64,000 nucleotides of DNA, from NCBI GenBank assembly GCA_963792445.1, contig CAWBWO010000017.1, positions 248,001 to 312,000 on the forward strand, given 5' to 3'. The notes beneath the pieces are model-generated. The model was not told the DNA's origin. It did not search any database and was given only the letters and a program-made list of their open reading frames with translations. Shown in pieces: positions 9,224 to 17,934 of the stretch; position 1 is the stretch's first letter, and each line of letters starts with the position of its first letter. The translations under genes were made by a program, and so were the position numbers. This stretch comes from Rummeliibacillus sp963792445 (GTDB lineage Bacteria; Bacillota; Bacilli; Bacillales_A; Planococcaceae).

Positions 9224-10513
9224 CTACTCTACAAAATCAAATTCAAATTCTAATAAACGAACAGTATCGCCATTTTGGATACCACGTTCACGTAATGCAT
9301 CGTCAACGCCCATACCACGTAATTGACGTGCAAAGCGTCTTACTGATTCTTCACGGCTAAAGTCGGTCATTTTAAATAGACGCTCAATCGTATAGCCGGA
9401 TAATACATATGCACCATCATCATCTCGACTAACAACAAAATCTTCGCCTTTTGATTCATGTTTATATAGAACAGTTGCATCTGTTTCTTCTTCTTCAATT
9501 TCATGAAGTGGAAATTCTGGTGTCTTATCCAATAGATCTGCAACTGCGAATAACATTTCTTTTAAACCTTGACGCGAAATTGCTGAAATTGGGAAGATTT
9601 GACCATCTTCACCGATTTGGTCTTTAAATACTCGTAAGTTTTCTTCTGCTTCTGGCATGTCCATTTTATTAGCTACAATAATTTGTGGACGTTCTGTTAA
9701 ACGCATATTATATTGTTCAAGTTCTTTATTGATTGTTAAATAATCTTCGTATGGATCTCTACCTTCCATACCAGACATATCAATTACATGAACAATTACT
9801 CGAGTACGTTCAATATGACGTAGGAATTGATGCCCAAGACCTACACCTTCTGATGCACCTTCAATGAGCCCTGGTAAGTCAGCCATTGCAAAGCTTCGAC
9901 CATCGTCAATTCGAACCATTCCTAAATTCGGTACAATCGTTGTAAAGTGATAAGCGCCAATTTTTGGTTTTGCGGATGTCACAACTGAAAGTAGCGTTGA
10001 CTTTCCTACACTTGGGAATCCAACTAAACCAACATCAGCTAATACTTTTAATTCTAATATAACATTAAGTTCTTGTCCTGGCTCCCCTTTTTCTGAAAGT
10101 TCTGGCGCAGGATTTGCAGGTGTTGCAAATCGTGAGTTTCCGCGGCCACCGCGACCACCTTTTGCAATCACAGCTTTTTGCCCGTGTTCGACTAAGTCTG
10201 CAATGACACGGCCTGTTTCCTCATCGGTTACAACTGTACCAGGTGGAACAGATACAAATAGTGGTTCTGCCTTTTTACCATGTTGGTTTTTACTCATCCC
10301 ATGTTCTCCACGGTTCGCTTTGAAATGGCGTTTGTAACGAAAATCCATTAATGTACGAAGTCCTTCATCTACAACGAAAACAACGTCACCACCATGGCCA
10401 CCATCTCCACCAGCTGGTCCTCCATTTGGTACGAATTTTTCGCGACGGAAGGCTACCATTCCATTACCGCCATCTCCACCTTTAACGTAAATTTTTACGT
10501 GGTCGACAAACAT
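9224..10513 (-). CDS. obgE: Ribosome assembly GTPase Obg
   Basis: 429 residues: glycine-rich Obg fold (VKGGDGGNGMVAFRREKFVPNGGP), central G domain with GFPSVGKSTLL, DLPGLIEGA and NKMD, and a C-terminal OCT domain. Essential GTPase in 50S assembly and, in B. subtilis, stress and sporulation phosphorelay activity. It follows spo0B by 11 bp, the conserved arrangement. Intact. Confidence 0.97.
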   Translation of the reverse strand: MFVDHVKIYVKGGDGGNGMVAFRREKFVPNGGPAGGDGGHGGDVVFVVDEGLRTLMDFRYKRHFKANRGEHGMSKNQHGKKAEPLFVSVPPGTVVTDEETGRVIADLVEHGQKAVIAKGGRGGRGNSRFATPANPAPELSEKGEPGQELNVILELKVLADVGLVGFPSVGKSTLLSVVTSAKPKIGAYHFTTIVPNLGMVRIDDGRSFAMADLPGLIEGASEGVGLGHQFLRHIERTRVIVHVIDMSGMEGRDPYEDYLTINKELEQYNMRLTERPQIIVANKMDMPEAEENLRVFKDQIGEDGQIFPISAISRQGLKEMLFAVADLLDKTPEFPLHEIEEEETDATVLYKHESKGEDFVVSRDDDGAYVLSGYTIERLFKMTDFSREESVRRFARQLRGMGVDDALRERGIQNGDTVRLLEFEFDFVE

Positions 10514-10524
10514 TTAAGTCACTC

Positions 10525-11052
10525 CTACTTTTTAATAATGACATATTGCCATTCTTCTTCTGAATATTGTTCATCTTCAATTGCAAGAGACTGATGTGCA
10601 ATCGATTGATTGAAAACTCCTTTTTCATCCCAATGTCCTTTTAGATGAAATGATATCTCGAATTGCGTTTCTGTTGAATAGATTTGCAATTGTAGTTGTT
10701 GTTCAACAAACGGATCTAATGATGAGTAGATGTGCGCTACTGATTGTTCTAAATAGTTATAAATCGCATCATCTAGTTCGATATCTATTTTATGTTCAAC
10801 CATACTTTGTATCGTACACTTAAAGTTTTGGTATCGCCACCCTAATGTATGAATCCAGTCAATTGTTTTGGGCAATCCTAGTTTATTGATAGCGAAAAAA
10901 GTTTTACACTGATTGGCGCAATGTTCAATAGATTCTTTTGCTGCCTCAGTTTTTCCTAAATCAAGATTCATTTTAATGAGTTGTAGTTGATTTAGAAAAT
11001 CATGATTTGCAAAACGTAGCACTTCGTTTATCGTGAGTGTTTTTTCATTCAT
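10525..11052 (-). CDS. spo0B: Sporulation phosphotransferase Spo0B
   Basis: 175 residues. The phosphoacceptor helix NHDFLNQLQLIKMNLDLG matches Spo0B, with the histidine at residue 17. Spo0B passes phosphate from Spo0F to Spo0A. The C-terminal part is a degenerate ATPase-like domain. The position between rpmA and obg is diagnostic. Sequence conservation outside the His helix is low, as usual for this family. Confidence 0.92.
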   Translation of the reverse strand: MNEKTLTINEVLRFANHDFLNQLQLIKMNLDLGKTEAAKESIEHCANQCKTFFAINKLGLPKTIDWIHTLGWRYQNFKCTIQSMVEHKIDIELDDAIYNYLEQSVAHIYSSLDPFVEQQLQLQIYSTETQFEISFHLKGHWDEKGVFNQSIAHQSLAIEDEQYSEEEWQYVIIKK

Positions 11053-11130
11053 AAAGTGACACTCCTTAGGATGATATATTCTTTTTACAGTATACCAATT
11101 TTCAAATAATATATCTTCTAATTAGAAAAA

Positions 11131-11163
11131 ATTCGGCTTCCGCAAAATATAGCGAAAGCCGAT
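11131..11163 (-). terminator. Hairpin between rpmA and spo0B
   Basis: TCGGCTT..CG / CG..AAGCCGA imperfect stem with a T-run on the minus strand. With the stem at 11269-11289 it gives two consecutive terminators after rpmA. Confidence 0.7.
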
Positions 11164-11198
11164 TTTGATCTAAGTTATTTCTGATCTGTTATTTGCTT

Positions 11199-11247
11199 GA
11201 AGTGGAATTAGCTTACACTTTGTGGGTGGACCAACGAGTCTCTCGTT
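11199..11247 (+). repeat. Dispersed intergenic repeat, copy B
   Basis: GAAGTGGAATTAGC followed by a segment resembling copy A at 7715-7762 (shared GTG.G..GGAC..CGAG.CTC pattern). Lies between two terminators after rpmA. Confidence 0.65.
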
Positions 11248-11268
11248 TATCTGCACCAGAAAGAAAAA

Positions 11269-11289
11269 GGACTGCAGTAAATGCAGTCC
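11269..11289 (-). terminator. rpmA terminator
   Basis: GGACTGCA GTAAA TGCAGTCC: 8-bp perfect stem with TTTTTC following on the minus strand, 15 bp after the rpmA stop. Confidence 0.88.
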
Positions 11290-11303
11290 CTTAAGTGTGT
11301 TGA

Positions 11304-11600
11304 TTATGCTTCTTGAGCAACTGGGTACACGCTGACTTTACGTTTATCGCGACCGAAACGTTCGAATTTAACAACGCCATCAACTTTCGCGAATAAAGTA
11401 TCGTCACCACCGCGACCTACGTTTTCTCCTGGGTAAATTTTAGTACCGCGTTGACGGTATAAAATAGAACCAGCAGTAGCGAATTGACCATCAGCACGTT
11501 TAGCGCCTAAACGTTTTGCTTGAGAGTCACGACCGTTCTTAGTAGAACCTACACCTTTTTTAGAAGAGAAGAATTGTAAATCTAAAGATACTAGTAACAT
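11304..11600 (-). CDS. rpmA: 50S ribosomal protein L27 (with Prp-cleaved leader)
   Basis: 98 residues from the ATG that follows AGGAGGTGGAAC. It begins MLLVSLDLQFFSSKKGVGST: Firmicute L27 carries a short N-terminal extension ending LQFF that Prp removes before ribosome assembly. The rest (TKNGRDSQAKRLGAKRADGQF) is typical L27. Last gene of rplU-prp-rpmA; two terminators follow. Confidence 0.96.
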   Translation of the reverse strand: MLLVSLDLQFFSSKKGVGSTKNGRDSQAKRLGAKRADGQFATAGSILYRQRGTKIYPGENVGRGGDDTLFAKVDGVVKFERFGRDKRKVSVYPVAQEA

Positions 11601-11612
11601 ATGTTCCACCTC

Positions 11613-11954
11613 CTAGATCATCTTATATTTTAATTCGATAAAATCTCCATAACTTGCAACCATCGTATATACTTGGGTTACCATTGTTTGAAGAATGATT
11701 TGCAGTTTTGCATCCGTTTCAGCGTCAACATCGGCTTGGTCTATTACGCAGGATAAAAATCCACCGTCTTCACCTTGCTCAATGCCTGGTTGTAATTGTA
11801 GTATTTGTCCAATCGCATTTACTGTACCAAAGGAAATAGCAGACGCGCCTGCACAAACTAAATCATGACCAGGTTCACCTGAATAGGCATGACCTGAAAC
11901 TTCAAATCCATAAGATTTTCGATTATCATCGCTATGAATAGTAAATGTAATCAT
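11613..11954 (-). CDS. prp: Ribosomal-processing cysteine protease Prp
   Basis: 113 residues. The catalytic pair is visible: H22 in SGHAYSGEPGHD and C34 in LVCAGASAISF, at the same positions as in Staphylococcus aureus Prp. It removes the N-terminal extension of L27, encoded 12 bp downstream. Position between L21 and L27 genes (ysxB of B. subtilis) supports the call. Confidence 0.95.
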   Translation of the reverse strand: MITFTIHSDDNRKSYGFEVSGHAYSGEPGHDLVCAGASAISFGTVNAIGQILQLQPGIEQGEDGGFLSCVIDQADVDAETDAKLQIILQTMVTQVYTMVASYGDFIELKYKMI

Positions 11955-11969
11955 CTAATCACCCACCAA

Positions 11970-12278
11970 TTAAGCGTTGATTGCTTCAACAACTAATTTT
12001 GTGTATGGTTGACGGTGACCTTGTTTACGACGGTAGTTCTTTTTAGCTTTCAATTTGAAAACTACAACTTTTTTCTCACGGCCTTGTTTTTCAACTTTAG
12101 CTGTAACTGTTGCACCTTCAACGAAAGGAGCTCCAACTTTAACGTCTTCGCCACCAACGAAAAGAACTTTGTCAAAAGTAACTGTTTCACCAGCTTCAGC
12201 GTTGATTTTTTCAACGTAGATTGCTTGGCCAGCTTCTACTTTAACTTGTTTACCACCAGTTTCAATAATTGCGTACAT
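11970..12278 (-). CDS. rplU: 50S ribosomal protein L21
   Basis: 102 residues with the L21 start MYAIIETGGKQVKVEAGQ and the C-terminal KAKKNYRRKQGHRQPYTKL rRNA-binding motif. First gene of rplU-prp-rpmA, behind a strong promoter and a structured leader. Confidence 0.97.
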   Translation of the reverse strand: MYAIIETGGKQVKVEAGQAIYVEKINAEAGETVTFDKVLFVGGEDVKVGAPFVEGATVTAKVEKQGREKKVVVFKLKAKKNYRRKQGHRQPYTKLVVEAINA

Positions 12279-12284
12279 AACTGC

Positions 12285-12380
12285 ACCTCCTATAATCTCA
12301 GACTCGCCCTCATAAAGGTGTTCGCTAAGGATACTTTAAAACCTTTTCAGTGCGGTTGTAGCACGGGTGCTACATAACAT
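12285..12380 (-). promoter_or_regulatory. Structured leader of rplU (L21 leader type)
   Basis: About 100 bases between the promoter at 12386-12414 and the rplU ribosome-binding site. It contains the hairpin GTAGCACCCGTGCTAC and further pairing blocks. B. subtilis rplU has an autoregulatory L21 leader in this position; I assign it by position and by the hairpin, not by a covariance search. Confidence 0.6.
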
Positions 12381-12385
12381 TAGAA

Positions 12386-12414
12386 ATATTACCATAGAAA
12401 GACTACGGCGTCAA
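12386..12414 (-). promoter_or_regulatory. SigA promoter of rplU-prp-rpmA
   Basis: Minus strand TTGACG, 17-bp spacer, TAATAT. It overlaps the last codons of spoIVFB. Near-consensus, as expected for ribosomal protein genes. Confidence 0.8.
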
Positions 12415-13023
12415 CCTATTGTGCACAACGTTTTCGAAAGCTTGTTCATATTTTCTGAAGCGAAAAGCTCTGATGTTTTGATAAAAAAGCAAAATGAGGA
12501 CTAACATAAAAAAGATGGATTGTGGTATATACCATATAGCTAAAGTAAAACAAGTTATACAGCAAGACATGGATAGAAGTAGAAATGTTGTTTTGGTAGT
12601 TTGAAGTGGTTTCTTTTCACTCCATAAGATTTCAAAAATGCGCCCTCCATCTAATGGCCAAATTGGCAATAAATTAATTAATAAAAGGAGCACTTGAATG
12701 GATTGTAGTGGATTTTTTAATGAATCTGGGAATAGGAAAGCAAGTATTAAAAGCAAAAGTGTTGCAACTGGTCCAGCAATGGCTATCAAAAAATGCTGTT
12801 TTTTTGTAATCTGCCACTTCATAGAATATTGAATCTCGCCACCATATGGCATAAATGTGCAAGACTTCACTTTTACTTTGAGCATATATGCTACTAGCAA
12901 ATGACCAAATTCATGCCAAGCTAAAGAGATAAAAATTAGCGCATAGCTAGAAAATTGCCCCGTTATGATTAACCACACAATTAGCGGTAAAAGTGTTGGA
13001 TGAAGCCTCAGCTTCCCCATCAT
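12403..13023 (-). CDS. spoIVFB: SpoIVFB intramembrane metalloprotease, lacking the CBS domain
   Basis: 206 residues, site-2-protease family. The zinc motif HEFGH is at 37-41 and the second ligand motif LPIWPLDGGRI near 145. Several membrane segments. It cleaves pro-SigmaK in the mother cell and is held inactive by SpoIVFA, whose stop overlaps its start. B. subtilis SpoIVFB is longer (288 residues) with a C-terminal CBS domain; here the protein ends right after the membrane region and the rplU promoter overlaps its stop, so no such domain can be encoded. Confidence 0.9.
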   Translation of the reverse strand: MMGKLRLHPTLLPLIVWLIITGQFSSYALIFISLAWHEFGHLLVAYMLKVKVKSCTFMPYGGEIQYSMKWQITKKQHFLIAIAGPVATLLLLILAFLFPDSLKNPLQSIQVLLLLINLLPIWPLDGGRIFEILWSEKKPLQTTKTTFLLLSMSCCITCFTLAIWYIPQSIFFMLVLILLFYQNIRAFRFRKYEQAFENVVHNRLTP

Positions 13024-13541
13024 TTAAGCCAATCCTTTAATGAGCCAGGATCTAATATTGCACCTTTACGTTCTACTTGTATATAGAATGTACCTGCCTC
13101 CATCGAAGCTAATGGTTCCCCTTCCTTAATTGAAGTATACGGCAAATAATCCAATGTTTTTAGTAGTCCATATGTTACGCGTTCCCCTGTATCATATGTA
13201 ATTGTCATTGTTTTGCCCAATGATTTTGTATGACCAGTAAAAATGACAAAGCCATCGTGTTTTGCGTAGATTGTTAGTGGTTCATCGTAGGATAGTAATA
13301 CGCCGTTTGAGAATGATTGCATCGTATTATACTCACCAATCTTAGAATCTTCAACAGGGGCCATTACAGTAACTTTATCTTCTTCTTTGAACACTTCCTT
13401 TGTCCAATTTGTGAGAATGAGTAGGTCGTCATTTGAGAGCACGTAGTCTGTTACATCACTATTTATAATTTGCTTTTTTTCTAATACTATTACGGTAAAT
13501 AATAGTATTGCGATTGCCACAGCCAATTTCCACTTCTTCAT
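13020..13541 (-). CDS. spoIVFA: SpoIVFA, regulator of pro-SigmaK processing
   Basis: 173 residues from the ATG (MKKWKLAVAIAILL) after GAGGTGG; a longer in-frame start has no ribosome-binding site. One membrane helix at the N-terminus, then a LytM-like beta domain (GVLLSYDEPLTIYAKHDGFVIFTGHTK ... TYDTGERVTYGLL) lacking an obvious catalytic histidine set, which agrees with a structural role. It tethers and inhibits SpoIVFB until SpoIVB cleaves it. It overlaps spoIVFB by 4 bp. Confidence 0.88.
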   Translation of the reverse strand: MKKWKLAVAIAILLFTVIVLEKKQIINSDVTDYVLSNDDLLILTNWTKEVFKEEDKVTVMAPVEDSKIGEYNTMQSFSNGVLLSYDEPLTIYAKHDGFVIFTGHTKSLGKTMTITYDTGERVTYGLLKTLDYLPYTSIKEGEPLASMEAGTFYIQVERKGAILDPGSLKDWLK

Positions 13542-13681
13542 TATCAACCACCTCAATAGTACATTTTTATAAAGTTTATGAGGTGAAGAGAATAAACAGT
13601 ACAATTAGATTCGGGGTTGATGTGAGTATTTGGATTTGCTTCCTCAACTTCGCATCAAGTTAGGACTTATTTTGTTGGCTT

Positions 13682-13757
13682 CGCGGATATTATTTGAGAT
13701 ATCACGGATGTTTGGTATCGCTCTATCATACTGCGGATATTTGCTCTAATTTCGCGG
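13682..13757 (-). repeat. CCGCG-box array, loose copy (4 boxes)
   Basis: In minus-strand orientation the boxes ATATCCGCGA, CATCCGTGA, ATATCCGCAG and CTTCCGCGAA occur with spacings 21, 29 and 21 bp between spoIVFA and minD. Same family as the arrays at 37039 and 38330. Confidence 0.7.
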
Positions 13758-13806
13758 AAGTTCTCTAATAATTATATAAAACTATAACCAATTTCCCACA
13801 CCACAA

Positions 13807-13846
13807 AAAGAGCCTTCAAGAGAATACATTCTCCTAAAGGCTCTTT
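13807..13846 (-). terminator. Terminator after minD
   Basis: AAAGAGCCTT / AAGGCTCTTT with an inner pairing (GAGAAT..ATTCTC) and T-rich flank on the minus strand; 36 bp past the minD stop. Confidence 0.85.
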
Positions 13847-13881
13847 ATCTATGTAGCTAAACAATCATCTAATAGATTTAA

Positions 13882-14680
13882 TTATCTAGCAAATAGTGAT
13901 TTAATTTTTGCAAAGACACTTTTATGTTCATTTTCTAATGACATAAGTGGTACAGATTCACCTAAGATTCTGCGAACGATATTACGATATGCAATGGCAG
14001 CTTGTGTAGATGGCTCCATTACGATTGGTTCTCCCTTATTTGAAGAACGAATTACGTGTTCATCGTCTGGTATAATCCCCAATAAATCAATCGATAGATG
14101 TGTTGTGATTTCGTTTACATCTAGTGAATCCCCGTTTTTCATCATTTGAGGACGAATTCGATTGATAATTAGTTTAGGTGGTTCAATTTCTTCTTGTTCT
14201 AATAATCCAATAATACGATCAGCATCGCGTACTGCTGAAATTTCAGGCGTTGTAACAACAATCGCTCTGTCAGCACCGGCAACAGCATTTTTGTAACCTT
14301 GCTCAATACCAGCTGGACAATCGATTAATACATAGTCAAAATCAAGTTTTAACTCATCAACTAACGTCTTCATTTGCTGTGGTGTTACAGCGTTTTTATC
14401 AGACGTTTGAGCAGCTGGTAATAGATAAAGTAGTATCATCGAATCGTTTATCTTTTACTAAAGCCTGTTGGATTTTACAACGCCCTTCAACAGTGTCTAC
14501 TAAGTCATAGATAATGCGGTTTTCTAAACCTAAAATTACATCTAGGTTACGTAAACCGATATCCGTATCGATTAAGCATACTTTTTTATTCTGAAGGGCC
14601 AATGCAGTACCTAAATTAGCAGTGGTAGTTGTCTTTCCTACTCCACCTTTACCAGAAGTAATTACAATAGCTTCACCCAC
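13882..14680 (-). CDS. minD: Septum-site ATPase MinD, one frameshift
   Basis: ParA/MinD ATPase. N-terminal deviant Walker A (TSGKGGVGKTTTTANLG), IDTDIGLRNLD, and in the downstream frame YVLIDCPAGIEQGYKNA, TTPEISAVRDADRIIG and the C-terminal amphipathic tail KSVFAKIKSLFAR that binds membrane. The reading frame changes at about 14420-14440: the first frame reads KDKRFDDTTL then drifts, the second resumes LYLLPAAQTSDKNA. One extra base explains it. Together they give a 265-residue MinD. MinD recruits MinC to block polar division and acts with minC, 2 bp upstream. Confidence 0.9.
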
Positions 14681-14681
14681 A

Positions 14682-15362
14682 TTAGCTTCCTCCCTTAAAT
14701 GTCGACAAATTAGGTCTTAAAATACGTAAATCCTGTAAACGGTCAATGGCAATATGACCGTTTGAATGGATATAAGCACATTCCATTTCAGGTTTTTCTG
14801 CTAGAATTGTTACCTCATTGGTCATCAATTCCATCAAATCAGCAATCATAAGATGTGTAGCTTCTAACCATGAAGCCGCAATAACACATTCACGATTACC
14901 CCCTACTCCGGCATGTGCAATCCCCTTCAAACGCCCCATAACATAAATACTGCCTCCAGCAATCACCTTACCATTTGGATTGACATCACCAATAATAACG
15001 AGATCACCTTCAGCTCTTAACTCTTGTCCAGAACGTACAATACCTATGTAAGTTGCAGATTGATTTTTCAAAAGCTTTTGATTACATTCTTCTACAGTAA
15101 TAACATCACTTTTAATCTTTGAAACTTTCAGGTTTTTAGAGTGTTGAACAACATGAAGAATTTCCTTTAACTGCTCTTGATTACAATAGCGGTTTCCTAC
15201 ATGTATTGTTACTTCTGCTTGTCCCTCTAGACCATCTTCAGTGACTTTACGCTTTAATTCATCCAATAAATCAGAGTAAGCGCATTGATCATCTAGTTGA
15301 AGCACAAGCCCATGCTTTGTTCCTTTAATTAAGACTAGTTGCTTAGTTGTCAAATGCTTCAC
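14682..15362 (-). CDS. minC: Septum-site inhibitor MinC
   Basis: 226 residues: an N-terminal domain that antagonises FtsZ and the C-terminal beta-helix with GDVNPNGKVIAGGSIYVMGRLKGIAHAG, the MinC dimerisation signature. Located between mreD and minD as in B. subtilis. Confidence 0.95.
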   Translation of the reverse strand: MKHLTTKQLVLIKGTKHGLVLQLDDQCAYSDLLDELKRKVTEDGLEGQAEVTIHVGNRYCNQEQLKEILHVVQHSKNLKVSKIKSDVITVEECNQKLLKNQSATYIGIVRSGQELRAEGDLVIIGDVNPNGKVIAGGSIYVMGRLKGIAHAGVGGNRECVIAASWLEATHLMIADLMELMTNEVTILAEKPEMECAYIHSNGHIAIDRLQDLRILRPNLSTFKGGS

Positions 15363-15376
15363 CTCACGCTTCTCTA

Positions 15377-15904
15377 CTATAACGTTAATTGATTCGCTTT
15401 CTTTAAGAGACGAGCTTCTATCAAATATTTAAATGTCCAACCGAGCATAATTAAATAAATAGAATTTGCAATCATTGTTGGAATTAATCGTTGATTTAAA
15501 AACTCGGCAAATGGAACCGAAGTAAAAGAAATCAATAAGAAAAATTGATGTAAAACAATCTCTAAAAGTGCTACAAGCACCAACGAAAGAATCGTTGTAA
15601 TTGCTAAATGTTGATGGATGTACTTTACTGTAGAACCAGCAATAAAACAAATAAATGGATATAAGAATGTATATAATCCAATAATATCAATATAGAAAAT
15701 ATCATACAATACCCCAAATATTAATCCATACAACATTGCACGTTTACGATCATAGTAAATTGACAAGAAGATTAGGTATAATATTAAAAATCTAGGCACT
15801 AAGTAATATAGCTGACCATGCCATTTAATCGGCGAAAACAAGGAGAAATCTGTCTCTAAAAAGAACAGAATAACAGCAACGAATGGAATTAAAAATCTTG
15901 CCAT
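15377..15904 (-). CDS. mreD: Rod shape-determining protein MreD
   Basis: 175 residues, five or six hydrophobic segments, low sequence conservation as typical for MreD. Overlaps mreC by one base. Part of the elongasome with MreB, MreC and RodA. Confidence 0.9.
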   Translation of the reverse strand: MARFLIPFVAVILFFLETDFSLFSPIKWHGQLYYLVPRFLILYLIFLSIYYDRKRAMLYGLIFGVLYDIFYIDIIGLYTFLYPFICFIAGSTVKYIHQHLAITTILSLVLVALLEIVLHQFFLLISFTSVPFAEFLNQRLIPTMIANSIYLIMLGWTFKYLIEARLLKKANQLTL

Positions 15905-16809
15905 TATTGTTGTACCCCAGTATTTGTTGAAATCACCTTATTCGTATTATTACCATCCGAGCCATTTACGCTAATGGATTGGCGTTTCGCAATAACAACG
16001 TGATCTAGCATAGAGAAATCAGCAGCTGGTTTAACATAAGCTAATTTCGTTAATCCGTAATCATCTGTTGAAATTTTTGAAATTTCACCGATTAAGACAC
16101 CTTTAGGGAAAATACCGCCAAGTCCTGAAGTTGTTACTTTATCACCTTTTTTAACAGGTAGACTTGAGTCGATTCGCTTCATAATTAATTCTCCACGTTT
16201 TACATCAAAGCCTTCGATTAAACCAAATGCCTCTGATTTTTTGTTTGCTACTACTGCAGATACTCGGTAATTTGTATTATTTGTTGATAATAATTCTACT
16301 TGAGACGTATAAGGTGTAGTTTGAACGATTTTACCGATTAATCCTTGAGAAGTGAGTACTGCCATATTCACTTTCACACCGCTTATAGAACCCTCATTTA
16401 AAATGAGTTTTTCTTCCCATTGGTCAGGATTTCGTGCAATCACAGTTGCTTGAATAGGATCAAAATTTCTTAAATCATCTTTTTTATTCACTAAATCTTT
16501 TAACTTGTCATTTTCAACTTTCAATTCATTGACTTTAGCTTGTAATGTTCCAAATTCTTCCATTCGCGATTTTAAACGTTTGTTTTCGTCATAGGTATTC
16601 AATAAATCATCTATATTATTGATAAATCCATTAATATAGCTTGTCGGTTTTGCAACGATGGATTGTCCAAAGCCGACAGTGTCTTTAATGATTTGCTCAG
16701 GAAGTGAAGCGTGTTGACGATCGCGTAAGGAAAAGCTAATCAATGCCACTAAGAAGATTACGCCGACAAGCAGCAATATAAATCGCTTATTCGAGAAAAA
16801 CTGTGGCAT
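15904..16809 (-). CDS. mreC: Rod shape-determining protein MreC
   Basis: 301 residues: one N-terminal membrane helix (RFILLLVGVIFLVALISF), a coiled coil around residues 70-110 and the periplasmic-type double beta-barrel core (ATVIARNPDQWEEKLILNEGSISGV ... VKKGDKVTTSGLGGIFPKG). Ends in a polar Asn/Thr tail. Confidence 0.95.
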   Translation of the reverse strand: MPQFFSNKRFILLLVGVIFLVALISFSLRDRQHASLPEQIIKDTVGFGQSIVAKPTSYINGFINNIDDLLNTYDENKRLKSRMEEFGTLQAKVNELKVENDKLKDLVNKKDDLRNFDPIQATVIARNPDQWEEKLILNEGSISGVKVNMAVLTSQGLIGKIVQTTPYTSQVELLSTNNTNYRVSAVVANKKSEAFGLIEGFDVKRGELIMKRIDSSLPVKKGDKVTTSGLGGIFPKGVLIGEISKISTDDYGLTKLAYVKPAADFSMLDHVVIAKRQSISVNGSDGNNTNKVISTNTGVQQ

Positions 16810-16823
16810 TGTCTTTATCCCCC

Positions 16824-17871
16824 TTATTTTGTTTGATGACGACGCATAATTTCAATATGGTCTAGTGCCATACCTGTACCAATAGCAACACAATCTAATG
16901 GGTTTTCTGCGATAAATACAGGCATATTTGTTTCATCACTAATTACTTTGTCCAAGTTTTTAAGTAGAGCGCCACCACCAGTTAATACGATACCGCGTTC
17001 CATTACGTCAGCAGATAATTCTGGAGGAGTTTGTTCTAATGTTTTTTTCACACCATCGATAATTGCTGCGATTGACTCTTTTAATGCGTCTACAATTTCA
17101 TTTGATGAAATTTCAATTGTTTTTGGAAGTCCTGTTACTAAATCACGGCCACGGATTTCCATTTTTTCTTCTTCTCCATCAATACTAGCAGAACCAATTT
17201 CCATTTTAATGGCTTCAGAAGTACGTTCACCGATTGTTAAGTTATAAGTTTTACGAATATATGCAGTAATTGCTGCATCCATTGCATCGCCGCCTACACG
17301 TACGGATTCACTTGTTACAATACCACCTAATGAAATAACTGCTACTTCAGAAGTACCACCACCGATATCTACTACCATACTACCTGTTGGTTCCCAAACT
17401 GGTAGATTTGCACCGATTGCTGCTGCAAATGGCTCTTCGATTGTGTAATGCTTCTTTTGCGCCTGCTTGACGAGATGCATCAATAACTGCACGTCGTTCT
17501 ACAGATGTAATACCATAAGGTACACAAATCATGACATTTGGTTTTTTCCAGTTGCCACCAGAAGCTTTCATCGCTTCTTTCATATAATATTCGATCATTG
17601 CTGTTGTAATATCGAAGTCAGCAATAACACCGTCTTTCATCGGACGAATGGCTACGATTGAACCAGGTGTACGACCAATCATATTTTTTGCATCATTACC
17701 TACAGCAACGATTTCACCTGATTTTGTATTTTTTGCTACTACAGAAGGTTCTCTAAGTACAATTCCTTTACCTTTCAAAAATACCAATGTATTTGCTGTG
17801 CCGAGGTCAATCCCGACATCTTTTCCACCTAATCCAAACACTTTTCTGTTCTTCCTTTCTCTTTTAGCCAT
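16824..17871 (-). CDS. mreB: Actin-like cell shape protein MreB, one frameshift
   Basis: Starts KVFGLGGKDVGIDLGTANTLVF (phosphate 1 motif) and ends with LTGGGALLKNLDKVI and GTGMALDHIE. The frame changes near 17440-17452: frame one reads ASRQAGAKEAL then loses homology, frame two continues TIEEPFAAAIGANLPVWEP. Removing one A/T base restores a normal protein of about 348 residues. MreB filaments direct lateral wall synthesis and are normally essential in rods, so a true loss is unlikely. Confidence 0.92.
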
Positions 17872-17934
17872 AACTTTATCGGTTCATAAAATCATAAGTT
17901 TCATTATAACGGAAAAAAGTGAAAAATTACAGTG

